DNA of 64,000 nt from Dickeya zeae NCPPB 2538 (GTDB taxonomy: Bacteria > Pseudomonadota > Gammaproteobacteria > Enterobacterales > Enterobacteriaceae), in assembly GCF_000406165.1 (NCBI RefSeq), contig NZ_CM001977.1, forward strand, positions 2,178,124 through 2,242,123, read 5' to 3'. Below, one piece after another: positions 8,164 to 17,055 of this stretch. The notes under the pieces were generated by a model. That model made no database searches and was not told where the DNA came from. It saw only the letters and a program-made list of their open reading frames with translations. Position 1 is the first letter of the stretch. Every line of letters begins with the position of its first letter. Made by a program: the position numbers and the translations under genes.

Positions 8164-9561
8164 TCACGGTTTCATACTGCTGACCATGTCCTCTGGGCGA
8201 ACCCACTGCGTAAATTGCTCCTCAGTGAGATAGCCCAGTTTCAAGGCTGATGCCTTCAGTGTCAGCCCCTCTTTATGCGCTTTTTTGGCGATTTCAGCGG
8301 CCTTGTCATAACCAATATGCGGATTGAGCGCGGTCACCAGCATCAGCGACTCATTCAGCAATTGGTTGATCCGCTCGCGGTTAGGTTCAATGCCCACGGC
8401 GCAATGCTCGTTAAAGCTCTTCATACCATCAGCCAATAACCGAACGGATTGCAGGAAATTGTGAATCACCATCGGCCGAAAGACATTCAGCTCAAAGTTA
8501 CCGGATGCGCCCCCAAGATTAACCGCCACATCGTTCCCCATCACCTGGCAACACAGCATGGTCATCGCTTCACACTGTGTCGGGTTGACTTTCCCCGGCA
8601 TAATCGAGCTACCGGGCTCATTTTCCGGAATGGCAATCTCGCCAATACCGCAACGAGGCCCGGAGGACAGCCAGCGCACATCATTCGCAATCTTCATCAA
8701 TGATGCGGCCAGCCCCTTCAGTGCACCGTGCGCGTGTACCAGCGCATCACAGGTGGCCAACGCCTCAAATTTATTCGGCGCACTCACAAAGGGATGCCCA
8801 GTCAACGCAGCCAGTTCAGCCGCCACCCGTACCGCGTATTCAGGGTGTGTATTCAACCCGGTACCGACAGCTGTACCACCTAACGCCAGTTCACACAGGT
8901 GAGGAATGCTATTTTCGAGATGGCGCACATTATGCGATAGCATCGCTACCCAGCCAGAAATCTCCTGCCCTAACGTCAGCGGCGTTGCATCCTGCAGGTG
9001 AGTGCGGCCAATCTTGACGATATCGGCAAACTGCGTCGCCTTATCCGCGAGGGTCTGTTGTAACACGTTCAATTCAGGGATCAGATGTTCACGCAGCACG
9101 GTCACTGCCGCAACGTGCATGGCGGTAGGAAAAACATCGTTAGAACTCTGGCTTTTATTGACATCATCATTCGGGTGCACCAGCCGGTCATTACCCCGCA
9201 CGCCCCCCAACAATTCGCTGGCCCGATTCGCCAGAACCTCGTTCATGTTCATGTTGGTTTGCGTGCCAGAGCCCGTCTGCCAGATAGCCAGCGGGAATTC
9301 TCCGACGTGCTGACCACTCAGGACTTCGTCTGCCGCTTGAATAATGGCATCACCTTTATTGTCGGCTAATAACCCTAAATCCATGTTGACGCGCGCTGCC
9401 GCACGTTTGGTCTGTGCCAGCGCCATGATCAGTGCACCTGGCATTTTTTCTTCCGAAATACGAAAGTGCTCCAGTGAACGCTGGGTCTGAGCACCCCACA
9501 AATGCGTTGCCGGCACGGCAATCGGCCCCATGGAATCTTTCTCAATACGCGTGTCTGACAT
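8164..9561 (-). CDS. fumC: Class II fumarate hydratase FumC
   Basis: Oxygen-stable, iron-independent fumarase of 465 aa, a tetrameric cytosolic TCA-cycle enzyme interconverting fumarate and L-malate. The superfamily signature GSSIMPGKVNP is near residue 318. The substrate-site segments TGSGTQTNMNMNEV near 98 and GRTHLQDATPLTLGQE near 185 are intact. The ATG at 9559-9561 follows AGGAGAAAACC, a good ribosome-binding site, so the upstream in-frame start at 9588 is rejected. The gene is divergent from manA. In E. coli fumC is SoxRS-induced; I did not identify a SoxS box here. Confidence 0.97.
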   Translation of the reverse strand: MSDTRIEKDSMGPIAVPATHLWGAQTQRSLEHFRISEEKMPGALIMALAQTKRAAARVNMDLGLLADNKGDAIIQAADEVLSGQHVGEFPLAIWQTGSGTQTNMNMNEVLANRASELLGGVRGNDRLVHPNDDVNKSQSSNDVFPTAMHVAAVTVLREHLIPELNVLQQTLADKATQFADIVKIGRTHLQDATPLTLGQEISGWVAMLSHNVRHLENSIPHLCELALGGTAVGTGLNTHPEYAVRVAAELAALTGHPFVSAPNKFEALATCDALVHAHGALKGLAASLMKIANDVRWLSSGPRCGIGEIAIPENEPGSSIMPGKVNPTQCEAMTMLCCQVMGNDVAVNLGGASGNFELNVFRPMVIHNFLQSVRLLADGMKSFNEHCAVGIEPNRERINQLLNESLMLVTALNPHIGYDKAAEIAKKAHKEGLTLKASALKLGYLTEEQFTQWVRPEDMVSSMKP

Positions 9562-9738
9562 GGTTTTCTCCTTTGCGAAACACGTCATTTTCAGATGACT
9601 GCGAATTATTACCCTTCTGGAATCATGGCATATAAAGCATTAGCATAGCGGGCATTGAGATGGCGGAACCTTTTCAGGCGCGATTACCCGCCGTTATCGC
9701 CATGAAATTAACAATCCATTTAATAGCAGGAAAATATT

Positions 9739-10923
9739 ATGCAAAAAATGCGCAACAATGTGCAGCATTATGCCTGGGGCAGTAAACACGCGTTAACCGA
9801 ACTGTATGGGATTGAAAACCCAGACAATCAACCCATGGCAGAGCTGTGGATGGGAGCGCACCCGAAAAGTAGCTCTCTCTTACTTGATGAGCAGGGGCAG
9901 GCACAGAGCCTTCGGGATCTGATCAATAAAGACCCGGCCGGTTTTTTAGGTACGGCGGTAGCAAAACGCTTTGGTGAGTTACCTTTTCTTTTCAAGGTAT
10001 TATGTGCTGAACAGCCGTTATCGATTCAGGTTCACCCCAGTAAGTCTGCGGCCGAAGTCGGGTTTGCGCGTGAAAATGCCGCCGGTATAGCGCTTGACTC
10101 CCCACAACGCAATTACAAAGACGCTAATCACAAACCGGAGTTGGTCTTTGCCCTCACCCCTTATCTGGCGATGAATGGCTTTCGTGAGCTGACAGCGATC
10201 ACCGGTTTGTTGCAACCACTAGCCAACGCCCACCCGGCTATCGCCGCATTTTTGTCATGCCCTGATAGCACAACGCTCAGTACCTTGTTCTCCAGCCTGT
10301 TGAGCATGGAAGGCGAGCAGAAAGCCTCCGCTATCGCCGGACTGAAAGAGGTTTTGAGCCATCAACATGGCGAACCTTGGGACACCATTCGCTTTATTGC
10401 ACAGTTTTACCCTGATGACGGCGGCCTGTTTTCCCCGTTACTGCTGAATGTCGTTACACTACAACCCGGCGAAGCCATGTTTTTGTATGCCGAAACCCCG
10501 CATGCTTATCTTCAAGGGGTGGCGCTGGAAGTGATGGCCAATTCGGACAACGTTCTGCGTGCCGGTCTGACACCTAAGTATATCGATATCCCTGAATTGC
10601 TCGCCAACGTCCGCTTTGAGTCGAAACCGGCTGACACCTTACTGACGTCGCCGGTAAAAACGGCCAACGAACTGAGTTTTCCTATTCCGGTCGATGACTT
10701 TGCCTTTTCACTGCATTATCTTACCGATGTACCGCAGATGCTGAGTCAGCAAAGTGCAGCTATTATCTTTTGTGTCGAAGGTCAGGCAGTACTGGAACAC
10801 GGCGCACAGCAGGTCCGCTTGCTGCCAGGCGAATCATGCTTTATCCCCGCCAGTGAATCACCGGTACACATCCAGGGGAAAGGTCAGATTGCCCGTGTTT
10901 ATAACCGGCCTTTACTGGTATAA
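9739..10923 (+). CDS. manA: Mannose-6-phosphate isomerase, class I
   Basis: Zinc-dependent type I phosphomannose isomerase of 394 aa that interconverts mannose 6-phosphate and fructose 6-phosphate. Cupin zinc ligands are visible in QVHPSK near residue 98 and NHKPEL near 133, with the family motif YAETPHAYLQGVALEVMANSDNVLRAGLTPKY at about 250-282. The ATG at 9739 follows AGCAGGAAAATATT. ydgA follows 56 bases downstream and may be co-transcribed. Confidence 0.97.
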   Translation: MQKMRNNVQHYAWGSKHALTELYGIENPDNQPMAELWMGAHPKSSSLLLDEQGQAQSLRDLINKDPAGFLGTAVAKRFGELPFLFKVLCAEQPLSIQVHPSKSAAEVGFARENAAGIALDSPQRNYKDANHKPELVFALTPYLAMNGFRELTAITGLLQPLANAHPAIAAFLSCPDSTTLSTLFSSLLSMEGEQKASAIAGLKEVLSHQHGEPWDTIRFIAQFYPDDGGLFSPLLLNVVTLQPGEAMFLYAETPHAYLQGVALEVMANSDNVLRAGLTPKYIDIPELLANVRFESKPADTLLTSPVKTANELSFPIPVDDFAFSLHYLTDVPQMLSQQSAAIIFCVEGQAVLEHGAQQVRLLPGESCFIPASESPVHIQGKGQIARVYNRPLLV

Positions 10924-10979
10924 CGCCATGTATTCCCTGATGAGGAATACAACACATTGAATCAACAAGGAAATATAAC

Positions 10980-12533
10980 GTGGCAAAAAAAACAGTTGTA
11001 GCCGCTGGGGTTGTTATTGCGCTCGCCGTAGCCTGGGGAGGTGCCTCCTGGTATACCGGCAAACAGATTGAACAGCATATTGGGGATGTCACCGACAATC
11101 TGAACAACGAGTTAAAAAACGCGTACCCGCAATCAGGCATCAAGGTCGCCTACCGGGACTATCACCGTGGTATGTTCAAAAGCCAGGTCGCATTGGTGTT
11201 ACAGTCTGACGGTACCGATGCCCGGCAACGCCTGTTAGGTGCCAATGACGAAGTAGTCTTTAACGCCACCGTATTCCACGGCCCCTTCCCACTGAGCGCC
11301 AGTCAGTTTAGCCTGAAACCGGCATTAGCCGCCGTACACGGCGAGCTGGCCAACACTGAATCGGTAAAAGCGCTGTTTGATCTGACGAAGAACAAACCGT
11401 TCATCACTACAGACAGCCGCATTGACTATAACGGCGATACTCACTCTGCCGTCACGCTGGAAGCGCTGGACGTTAAAAGTCAGGATACGAAGGTTAACTT
11501 CAGCGGTACAACACTGTTGGTCGATGTGGCTGGTAATCTGCGTGCAGGCAAAGTGGTCGGCAATGTGGCCAACCTGACGATGGAGAAACCTAACCTGCAA
11601 GGACAGAATGAGAAACTGACGCTGCAGGATCTGGCGCTTAACAGCGACACCCACAAAGGTAAATTCGATCTCAATATCGGCGACGCCAAACTCACGTTGA
11701 AGAAACTGGCGCTGGATGTTCAGAGCGGCGATAACCTGGTATTGAACGATTTCTCGCTGGTCAATCACAGCTCGGAAGACGACACGAATCTGGCAGGACA
11801 GCTGACCCTGTCGCTAGGATCGGCGCTATTTCGCGATCAAAATCTGGGGTCGTGGAACATTAACTTCGCCTTCTCCGGGCTGGATGGCAAAGGTACCCGC
11901 CAATTCGTGACGGAATACCAGAAGAACCTGCAATCCTTGCTGCAAAACATCGATCAGATGACGCCAGAAGTTTACGACCAGCAGTTAGCTGCTCTGGTTC
12001 TGCACAATTTGCCGCAATTGTTGAAAGGTAATCCGAGTATCAAAGTAGCGCCATTAAGCTGGAAAAACGCGAAAGGCGAAAGTACCTTCACGCTGGCATT
12101 GGATTTAACCGATCCGCTGCAAAAGAGCACCGCGCCAACCGCGAATCTCTCTGACGAGGAAGCAATTATCCGCCAGTCTGTTAAAAGTCTGGACGCCCGC
12201 CTCAACGTGCCGATGGATATGCTTACCGAACTGATGATACAGATAGCGCCGAAAGCCACCACGGATGAAGAGAAAAAGCAACTGGACCAGATGGCTCGTC
12301 AGCAGACCCAACTGATGGCCAATATTGGTCAGATGAGCCAGGTTACCGTCACCAAAGACAATGCCATCACCAGTTCACTGCAGTACAGCGATGGCACCGT
12401 GACCTTCAACGGGCGTAAGATCCCGTTGGCTGAGTTCATCGCGCCGTTTATCACCCAGCCGTCGGAAAATGTGCCCGAGCAAGGTGATGATGCACCAGAA
12501 GACACCCAACCGGACGCCTCCGTCAGTCCGTAA
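10980..12533 (+). CDS. ydgA: DUF945 family protein YdgA
   Basis: Protein of 517 aa with one N-terminal hydrophobic anchor or signal (VVAAGVVIALAVAWGGASWYTG, residues 5-26) and a long beta-rich extracytoplasmic region, matching the DUF945/YdgA family. The early motif YRDYHRGMFKSQ and C-terminal YSDGTVTFNGRKIPLAEF are family-typical. Function is unknown; it probably resides in the periplasm or inner membrane. Translation starts at GTG 10980 after AAGGAAATATAAC. The C-terminus is an acidic tail (PEQGDDAPEDTQPD). Confidence 0.92.
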   Translation: MAKKTVVAAGVVIALAVAWGGASWYTGKQIEQHIGDVTDNLNNELKNAYPQSGIKVAYRDYHRGMFKSQVALVLQSDGTDARQRLLGANDEVVFNATVFHGPFPLSASQFSLKPALAAVHGELANTESVKALFDLTKNKPFITTDSRIDYNGDTHSAVTLEALDVKSQDTKVNFSGTTLLVDVAGNLRAGKVVGNVANLTMEKPNLQGQNEKLTLQDLALNSDTHKGKFDLNIGDAKLTLKKLALDVQSGDNLVLNDFSLVNHSSEDDTNLAGQLTLSLGSALFRDQNLGSWNINFAFSGLDGKGTRQFVTEYQKNLQSLLQNIDQMTPEVYDQQLAALVLHNLPQLLKGNPSIKVAPLSWKNAKGESTFTLALDLTDPLQKSTAPTANLSDEEAIIRQSVKSLDARLNVPMDMLTELMIQIAPKATTDEEKKQLDQMARQQTQLMANIGQMSQVTVTKDNAITSSLQYSDGTVTFNGRKIPLAEFIAPFITQPSENVPEQGDDAPEDTQPDASVSP

Positions 12534-12539
12534 TCGCTC

Positions 12540-12570
12540 ACCGGCGCCGCTCAGGCGCCGGTTTCTTTCG
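12540..12570 (+). terminator. Terminator of manA-ydgA
   Basis: A 9-bp perfect GC-rich stem (ACCGGCGCC at 12540-12548 with GGCGCCGGT at 12554-12562) has a 5-base loop and is followed by TTCTTTC. It fits a rho-independent terminator right after the ydgA stop. Confidence 0.75.
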
Positions 12571-12862
12571 CTCGGCAAGCACATCGCGTTTTAACATGCA
12601 GTACCACGTAGTATGCCGTACAACAGACAGCGAGGCGGATGACACACGCTGGCATCAGGTGCTTATGCTTAATTTGTATTATGTCCGCATTGATATATAA
12701 ACTTCTTTTTATCAATCAATGGTAAATTGCCCGCGTTTATTCTTATACTGCACACGAGTTATCAGACTCTGTCCCTTGTGGAACGGTGGCGTAATGCCAG
12801 CGTCACAAGGAATACCGCCTGCTGATGGATTTTTTTAATAAAAAACGAGTACAACATACAAC
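12571..12862 (+). promoter_or_regulatory. Long leader region upstream of add with possible RNA structure
   Basis: No gene is seen in the gap between the ydgA terminator and add. Near the 3' end, CCTTGTG (12774-12780) can pair with CACAAGG (12804-12810), enclosing an inner hairpin TGGC-GTAAT-GCCA (12787-12799). GGCG (12788-12791) can instead pair with CGCC (12816-12819), and a T7 run follows at 12830-12836, 26 bases before the ATG. The combination resembles a conditional leader or attenuator but fits no riboswitch class I can recognise. Confidence 0.4.
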
Positions 12863-13876
12863 ATGATTGATCCGTACATTCCGTTGACGGATATCCATCG
12901 CCATCTTGATGGTAATATCCGCCCCCAAACCATCCTTGACTTAGGCCGCCAGTTTACTATCGATTTGCCCGGCCATGACCTCGAGTCCCTGCGTCCCCAC
13001 GTACAGATAATCGATCACGAACCCGATTTAATCAGCTTTCTGCAAAAGCTGGATTGGGGTGTGGCCGTACTGGGATCGCTGGATGCCTGCCGCCGCGTTG
13101 CTTACGAAAACGTGGAAGACGCAATCCGTGCCGGACTGGATTACACTGAGTTACGTTTTTCGCCTTACTACATGGCCCTCAGTCACCAATTACCGCTGGA
13201 AGGCGTGGTTGAAGCCGTAATCGATGGTATTACCGCAGGTTGTCGTGACCATAATCACGCCGTGATGGTGCGTCTTATCGGCATCATGAGCCGTACCTTT
13301 GGTACCCACGCCTGTGAGCAAGAGCTTGACGCGTTGCTGGCACACAAAGACGGCATTATTGCTATCGATCTGGCAGGCGATGAGCTCGGTTTCCCCGGTG
13401 AACTCTTCACTACCCACTTTACCCGAGCGCGCGATGCGGGCTGGCGTATCACCGCCCATGCAGGCGAAGCCGCCGGTCCGGAAAGTATCTGGCAGGCGAT
13501 ACAGCAACTGGGGGCTGAGCGTATCGGTCACGGCGTCACAGCGATCGTCGACAGCGAGCTGATGGAATATATGGCAGAACACCAGATTGGCATTGAATCC
13601 TGCCTGACCTCTAACCTGCAGACCAGCACGGTAAAAGCGATGCATGAGCACCCACTGGTGCATTTCCTGCGCCACGGTATTCCAGCGACGATTAACACCG
13701 ACGACCCGGCCGTGCAAGGGATCGATATTCGCCATGAATACGAGATAGCGGCACCATTAGCGGGACTGTTGCCGGAAGATATCCGACAGGCACAAGAAAA
13801 CGGCCTGCGTATGGCGTTTATCTCTGAACAGGAAAAACAGCTGTTGCGCCAGCGCGCTCAGCAACGACAGGCGTAA
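12863..13876 (+). CDS. add: Adenosine deaminase
   Basis: Zinc metalloenzyme of 337 aa that deaminates adenosine and deoxyadenosine to inosine in cytosolic purine salvage. Zinc ligands and catalytic residues are visible: H12 and H14 in DIHRHLDGN, HAGEAAGPES near 197 (His and catalytic Glu), the GHG histidine near 214, and NTDDPAVQGID near 277 (Asp). The length agrees with E. coli Add (333). No good Shine-Dalgarno precedes the ATG (upstream bases ACAACATACAAC), which is unusual and may relate to the structured leader. Confidence 0.97.
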   Translation: MIDPYIPLTDIHRHLDGNIRPQTILDLGRQFTIDLPGHDLESLRPHVQIIDHEPDLISFLQKLDWGVAVLGSLDACRRVAYENVEDAIRAGLDYTELRFSPYYMALSHQLPLEGVVEAVIDGITAGCRDHNHAVMVRLIGIMSRTFGTHACEQELDALLAHKDGIIAIDLAGDELGFPGELFTTHFTRARDAGWRITAHAGEAAGPESIWQAIQQLGAERIGHGVTAIVDSELMEYMAEHQIGIESCLTSNLQTSTVKAMHEHPLVHFLRHGIPATINTDDPAVQGIDIRHEYEIAAPLAGLLPEDIRQAQENGLRMAFISEQEKQLLRQRAQQRQA

Positions 13877-13899
13877 GACGTAATAAGACTGCACCGGAC

Positions 13900-13936
13900 A
13901 AAAAAAAGCGGATGCCTTATGGTATCCGCTTTTTTC
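13900..13936. terminator. Terminator between convergent add and the NTF2-like gene
   Basis: AAAAAAAGCGGATGCC pairs with GGTATCCGCTTTTTT around a TTAT loop. The stem has one G-T pair, with an A-run on the left and a T-run on the right, so it can serve both strands. Confidence 0.8.
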
Positions 13937-13990
13937 ATGCCTAAGGTGACCTGCCGATAACATGGTCGACAGCATCCCATCCCAGCACAA

Positions 13991-14449
13991 TTAATCTTTC
14001 GGTTGTACGGACGAATGGTGACTGGAGATCAACCATTTACCGTCTTTGAATGCATACGTATAGGTGTAACGCGCTTTAGCCTGTGAGTTATCACCAAATG
14101 TGAAGGTGTAATTGCCGATATCCAGCGCTTCGTTACACCCAATCTTGATAACGCGGTTATCAATCTTACCCACCGGTTTTTTTGCTAAGAAATGCTCAAA
14201 ATAGTCAATGCGCTCAGCATCTGTCGTACGCATTTTGCCAGACAACGTCGGCAATAACACCGCGTCGGTCTCATAATTGGCGTTGACCTTCTTCGCATCC
14301 CCAGTCTGTAACGATGCATTCCAGCGATCAAACAAACTGGCGATAGCGCTTTCATCGGTCTTGACACAGGTTTCCGTTGTCGCGGCATAAGCCTGAGATA
14401 CGGTAACGACACTGAGGAAACTCAGCGAGAGCAGCACTTTCTTATACAT
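13991..14449 (-). CDS. Exported NTF2-like protein, SgcJ/EcaC (DUF4440) family
   Basis: Protein of 152 aa with a Sec signal peptide (MYKKVLLSLSFLSVVTVSQAYA, cut near residue 22). The roughly 130-residue mature domain has the SnoaL/NTF2-like pattern: helix IASLFDRWNASLQTGDAKKVNANYETDAVLLPTL, then strands ending YTYAFKDGKWLISSHHSSVQP. The family fold is a small cone-shaped beta sheet; names such as oxidoreductase are not biochemically proven. It is likely periplasmic. The absence of an E. coli counterpart at this locus suggests a lineage-specific gene. Confidence 0.8.
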   Translation of the reverse strand: MYKKVLLSLSFLSVVTVSQAYAATTETCVKTDESAIASLFDRWNASLQTGDAKKVNANYETDAVLLPTLSGKMRTTDAERIDYFEHFLAKKPVGKIDNRVIKIGCNEALDIGNYTFTFGDNSQAKARYTYTYAFKDGKWLISSHHSSVQPKD

Positions 14450-14617
14450 GTCTATCCCTCATCAATTAAGTAATGATTACTTTCTCTATCCCTATTGCTG
14501 CGAGGCTTCAAAAAGCCTCACAGATTAACACTATAGTCAATGTGCTCTCGGTTGACCATTTCGTAAGGAAACGATCGACATCAGGAAACGTGTTTTAACC
14601 CTGTTGCATATGACGCG

Positions 14618-15613
14618 TTATTTTCCCGCTTTTTCTTCATCCGGCGATGCGGCTCGTTTTGCATAACGCTGCGCCAGCGTCGCACACACCATCAACTGAA
14701 TCTGGTGGAAAATCATCAGTGGCAACACCATTGCCCCAACAGCGGCGGCAGGAAATAGTACGTTAGCCATCGGGATACCATTGGCCAGACTCTTTTTAGA
14801 ACCACAGAATACGATGGTGATTTCATCCGGGGTATTGAACCCCAATTTGCGGGCTGCCAGCGTGGTACAGACCAGCACAATCCCCAGTAGCACCAGCGAA
14901 CAGATAACCACCGCCAGCAGCGACCACCCGTTAATCTGGTGCCAAATCCCCTGCACCACCGCCTCACTGAATGCCACGTACACCACTAACAGAATAGATG
15001 ACCGGTCAGTGATATTGATCAGTTTGCGATGACGATCGACCCAGCGGGCAATCAACGGACGGGACAGATGACCAATGACGAACGGCACCATCAGTTGCAT
15101 GATAATGGAGCCGATCGCATGCAGCGTATCAGTTTGCCCACCTTGTGTATGCATCAGCAGGCCGACCAGGATCGGCGACAGGAAAACCCCGAGAATGCTG
15201 GATGCCGAAGCGCTACAAATCGCGGCCGCAACGTTACCGCGAGCCATCGAGGTGAAAGCAATGGCGGATTGCACCGTCGCAGGCAATGCACACAGATACA
15301 GGAACCCCAGATACAGTCCGGGGGTTAACACCTGTGGTGACAGGAACGCCATGCCAATCCCCAGTAATGGGAACAGAATAAAGGTACTGGCAAACACCAC
15401 CAGATGCAGTCGCCAGTGGCCCATACCGGCCGTAATCGCATCACGAGATAGCTTGGCGCCATGCATGAAAAACAGCAGTGCGATGGCGGCGGTGGTCAGG
15501 TTTTCGAAAAAAACCTTGGCCGTGCCCTCACACGGGAAAATGGACGCGGTAATAACGACCGCAATTAAAACCAGCAAAAATTTGTCAATTTTCAAGCGTT
15601 GTAACCATGCCAT
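14618..15613 (-). CDS. yfeH: Bile acid:sodium symporter family transporter YfeH
   Basis: Inner-membrane transporter of 331 aa with about ten hydrophobic segments, belonging to the SBF-like (BASS) superfamily. It closely follows E. coli YfeH: TTAAIALLFFMHGAKLSRDAI near 40-60, LPATVQSAIAFTSMARGNVAAAICSASASS near 110-140, and ITIVFCGSKKSLANGIPMANVLF near 270-292. The last contains the crossover helix expected to line the substrate path. The substrate is unknown. In E. coli yfeH is at a different locus, so its position here is a lineage difference. A terminator (15634-15666) separates it from ydgJ. Confidence 0.88.
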   Translation of the reverse strand: MAWLQRLKIDKFLLVLIAVVITASIFPCEGTAKVFFENLTTAAIALLFFMHGAKLSRDAITAGMGHWRLHLVVFASTFILFPLLGIGMAFLSPQVLTPGLYLGFLYLCALPATVQSAIAFTSMARGNVAAAICSASASSILGVFLSPILVGLLMHTQGGQTDTLHAIGSIIMQLMVPFVIGHLSRPLIARWVDRHRKLINITDRSSILLVVYVAFSEAVVQGIWHQINGWSLLAVVICSLVLLGIVLVCTTLAARKLGFNTPDEITIVFCGSKKSLANGIPMANVLFPAAAVGAMVLPLMIFHQIQLMVCATLAQRYAKRAASPDEEKAGK

Positions 15614-15633
15614 AGTGTGTTTGCATCCTCAGA

Positions 15634-15666
15634 CATAAAAAATACAGGCGATCCTAAGATCGCCTG
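15634..15666 (-). terminator. Terminator of ydgJ
   Basis: A perfect 9-bp stem, CAGGCGATC at 15645-15653 with GATCGCCTG at 15658-15666, encloses a 4-base loop. On the minus strand it is followed by TATTTTTTATG. It lies downstream of ydgJ and upstream of the yfeH start. Confidence 0.75.
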
Positions 15667-15766
15667 CTTAAACAATGCCCCACTATCAGCAATAAATACC
15701 CATAATGCAAGACAGAAACCCGCCTCGCGTTCAGGGATTTACGTCACAAATCATGACGATTACCGG

Positions 15767-16816
15767 CTAACTGCTCTTCAGTGTCATCATTTTTTTCTGT
15801 TCGTATGAGGTTAGCCCCAGCTCGATCAACTCCATCACGTTAATCGCCTGTCCGACAGGTACCGGGTTGTCGCCCCGCCCCCGCAGCGCATCACGAATAC
15901 CGGCATAATAAGATTGATAATGCCCAGGGATGGTCGGCACGGTTTGTTCTGCCAGTACCCCCTCACGGTGCAGCGTCAGAATACCGTCATGGTTATCCTG
16001 CCCCCAGTCATCATGTTCTTGTGGTTTTTCACCCGCTTTCAAGCGGTCTTCCTGCGGGTCAAGACCAAATTTCACATAGCTGCCCTGGGTGCCATGCACG
16101 ATGTAACGGGCGCTTGGCGCCGCCGCCAGCATGGTACTGTGCACCACGACACGTCGCTGGGGGTAAATCAGCGTCGCATGGAAATAATCTGCGGCTTTGC
16201 TGCCGGGACGAAGCTGCGCCATATCCGCCTGAATCGCCACCGGCAAACCGAACAACTGCAATACCTGATCAATCAAATGTGGCGCCAGATCGTACCAAAT
16301 ACCACTTCCTTCGCCGCCCTCTTCACGCCAGCGTTGACGCACTTGCGGTCGATAGCGGTCAAAATGCGATTCCATATACACCACATCGCCCAGCGCCCCG
16401 GCTTTCAGCAATTGCTGTAATGTCAGGAAATCACTGTCCCAGCGCCGGTTATGGAATACGGAAAGGAGTTTACCCGCATGTTCTGCCAGTTGGTTCAGCT
16501 CACGTGCTTGTGACAGTGTCACGGTAAACGGTTTATCCACCACCACATGCTTACCGGCCAGCAACGCCTGCCGAGCCAGTGGGAAATGGGTGTCATTCGG
16601 GGTGGGTATGACAATCAGATCGATATCAGGATCAGTGAACAGCGCTTGCGGCTCCGGCACGACGTGCATTGAGGGCCAGTCAGCCTGAACTTTTCCCGCA
16701 TCGCGGCTCGATACCGCCGTCAGCTTCATTCCTGACGTGGCTGCAATCAGTGGCGCATGAAATGTCTTACTGGCATAACCATAACCTATCAGACCAACAC
16801 GGATGGTCTCCGTCAT
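15767..16816 (-). CDS. ydgJ: Gfo/Idh/MocA family oxidoreductase YdgJ
   Basis: NAD(P)-dependent oxidoreductase of 349 aa. The N-terminal Rossmann domain has GLIGYGYASK at residues 8-17, the conserved dinucleotide and catalytic motif DKPFTVTLSQAREL sits near 93-106 (EKP-type lysine), and the C-terminal alpha/beta domain carries HFDRYRPQVRQRWREEGGEGSGIWYDLAPHLIDQ. It is very similar to E. coli YdgJ, whose physiological substrate is not known. The ATG at 16816 gives MTETIRVGLIGYG. Left neighbour of the arabinose island. Confidence 0.93.
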   Translation of the reverse strand: MTETIRVGLIGYGYASKTFHAPLIAATSGMKLTAVSSRDAGKVQADWPSMHVVPEPQALFTDPDIDLIVIPTPNDTHFPLARQALLAGKHVVVDKPFTVTLSQARELNQLAEHAGKLLSVFHNRRWDSDFLTLQQLLKAGALGDVVYMESHFDRYRPQVRQRWREEGGEGSGIWYDLAPHLIDQVLQLFGLPVAIQADMAQLRPGSKAADYFHATLIYPQRRVVVHSTMLAAAPSARYIVHGTQGSYVKFGLDPQEDRLKAGEKPQEHDDWGQDNHDGILTLHREGVLAEQTVPTIPGHYQSYYAGIRDALRGRGDNPVPVGQAINVMELIELGLTSYEQKKMMTLKSS

Positions 16817-17055
16817 ATATTTCCCCTCATTGGCGGACCTGAAGATCAGGCCCGTTGTCCTCGTGCAATTAGGCGGCGTTCCGCCTTCAGCTCAGCGCTG
16901 GCGGAACACTGCCTAGTATAGCACCGGGGAAAATGATGATTATCGGACAGTACTGAGATGGCTGCGCTGGATAGTAATACTGAGATGATAATACTGATAG
17001 AGCCCCCGGCTATGACTCCCCATCACAGCCATAGCCAGGGTACATCAACAGGTAA

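Noticed and set aside
13190..13735. Antisense frame opposite add (181 codons)
   Set aside because: Shadow frame of a clearly intact adenosine deaminase gene.
15594..15610. GTTGTAAC sequence resembling a second Ter core at the yfeH start
   Set aside because: Flanking positions disagree with the Ter consensus (GNAT before and TA after are not kept); probably chance.
16949..17000. Short repeats of TACTGA between araC and ydgJ
   Set aside because: Only three copies of six bases with irregular spacing; no palindrome or known regulator pattern.
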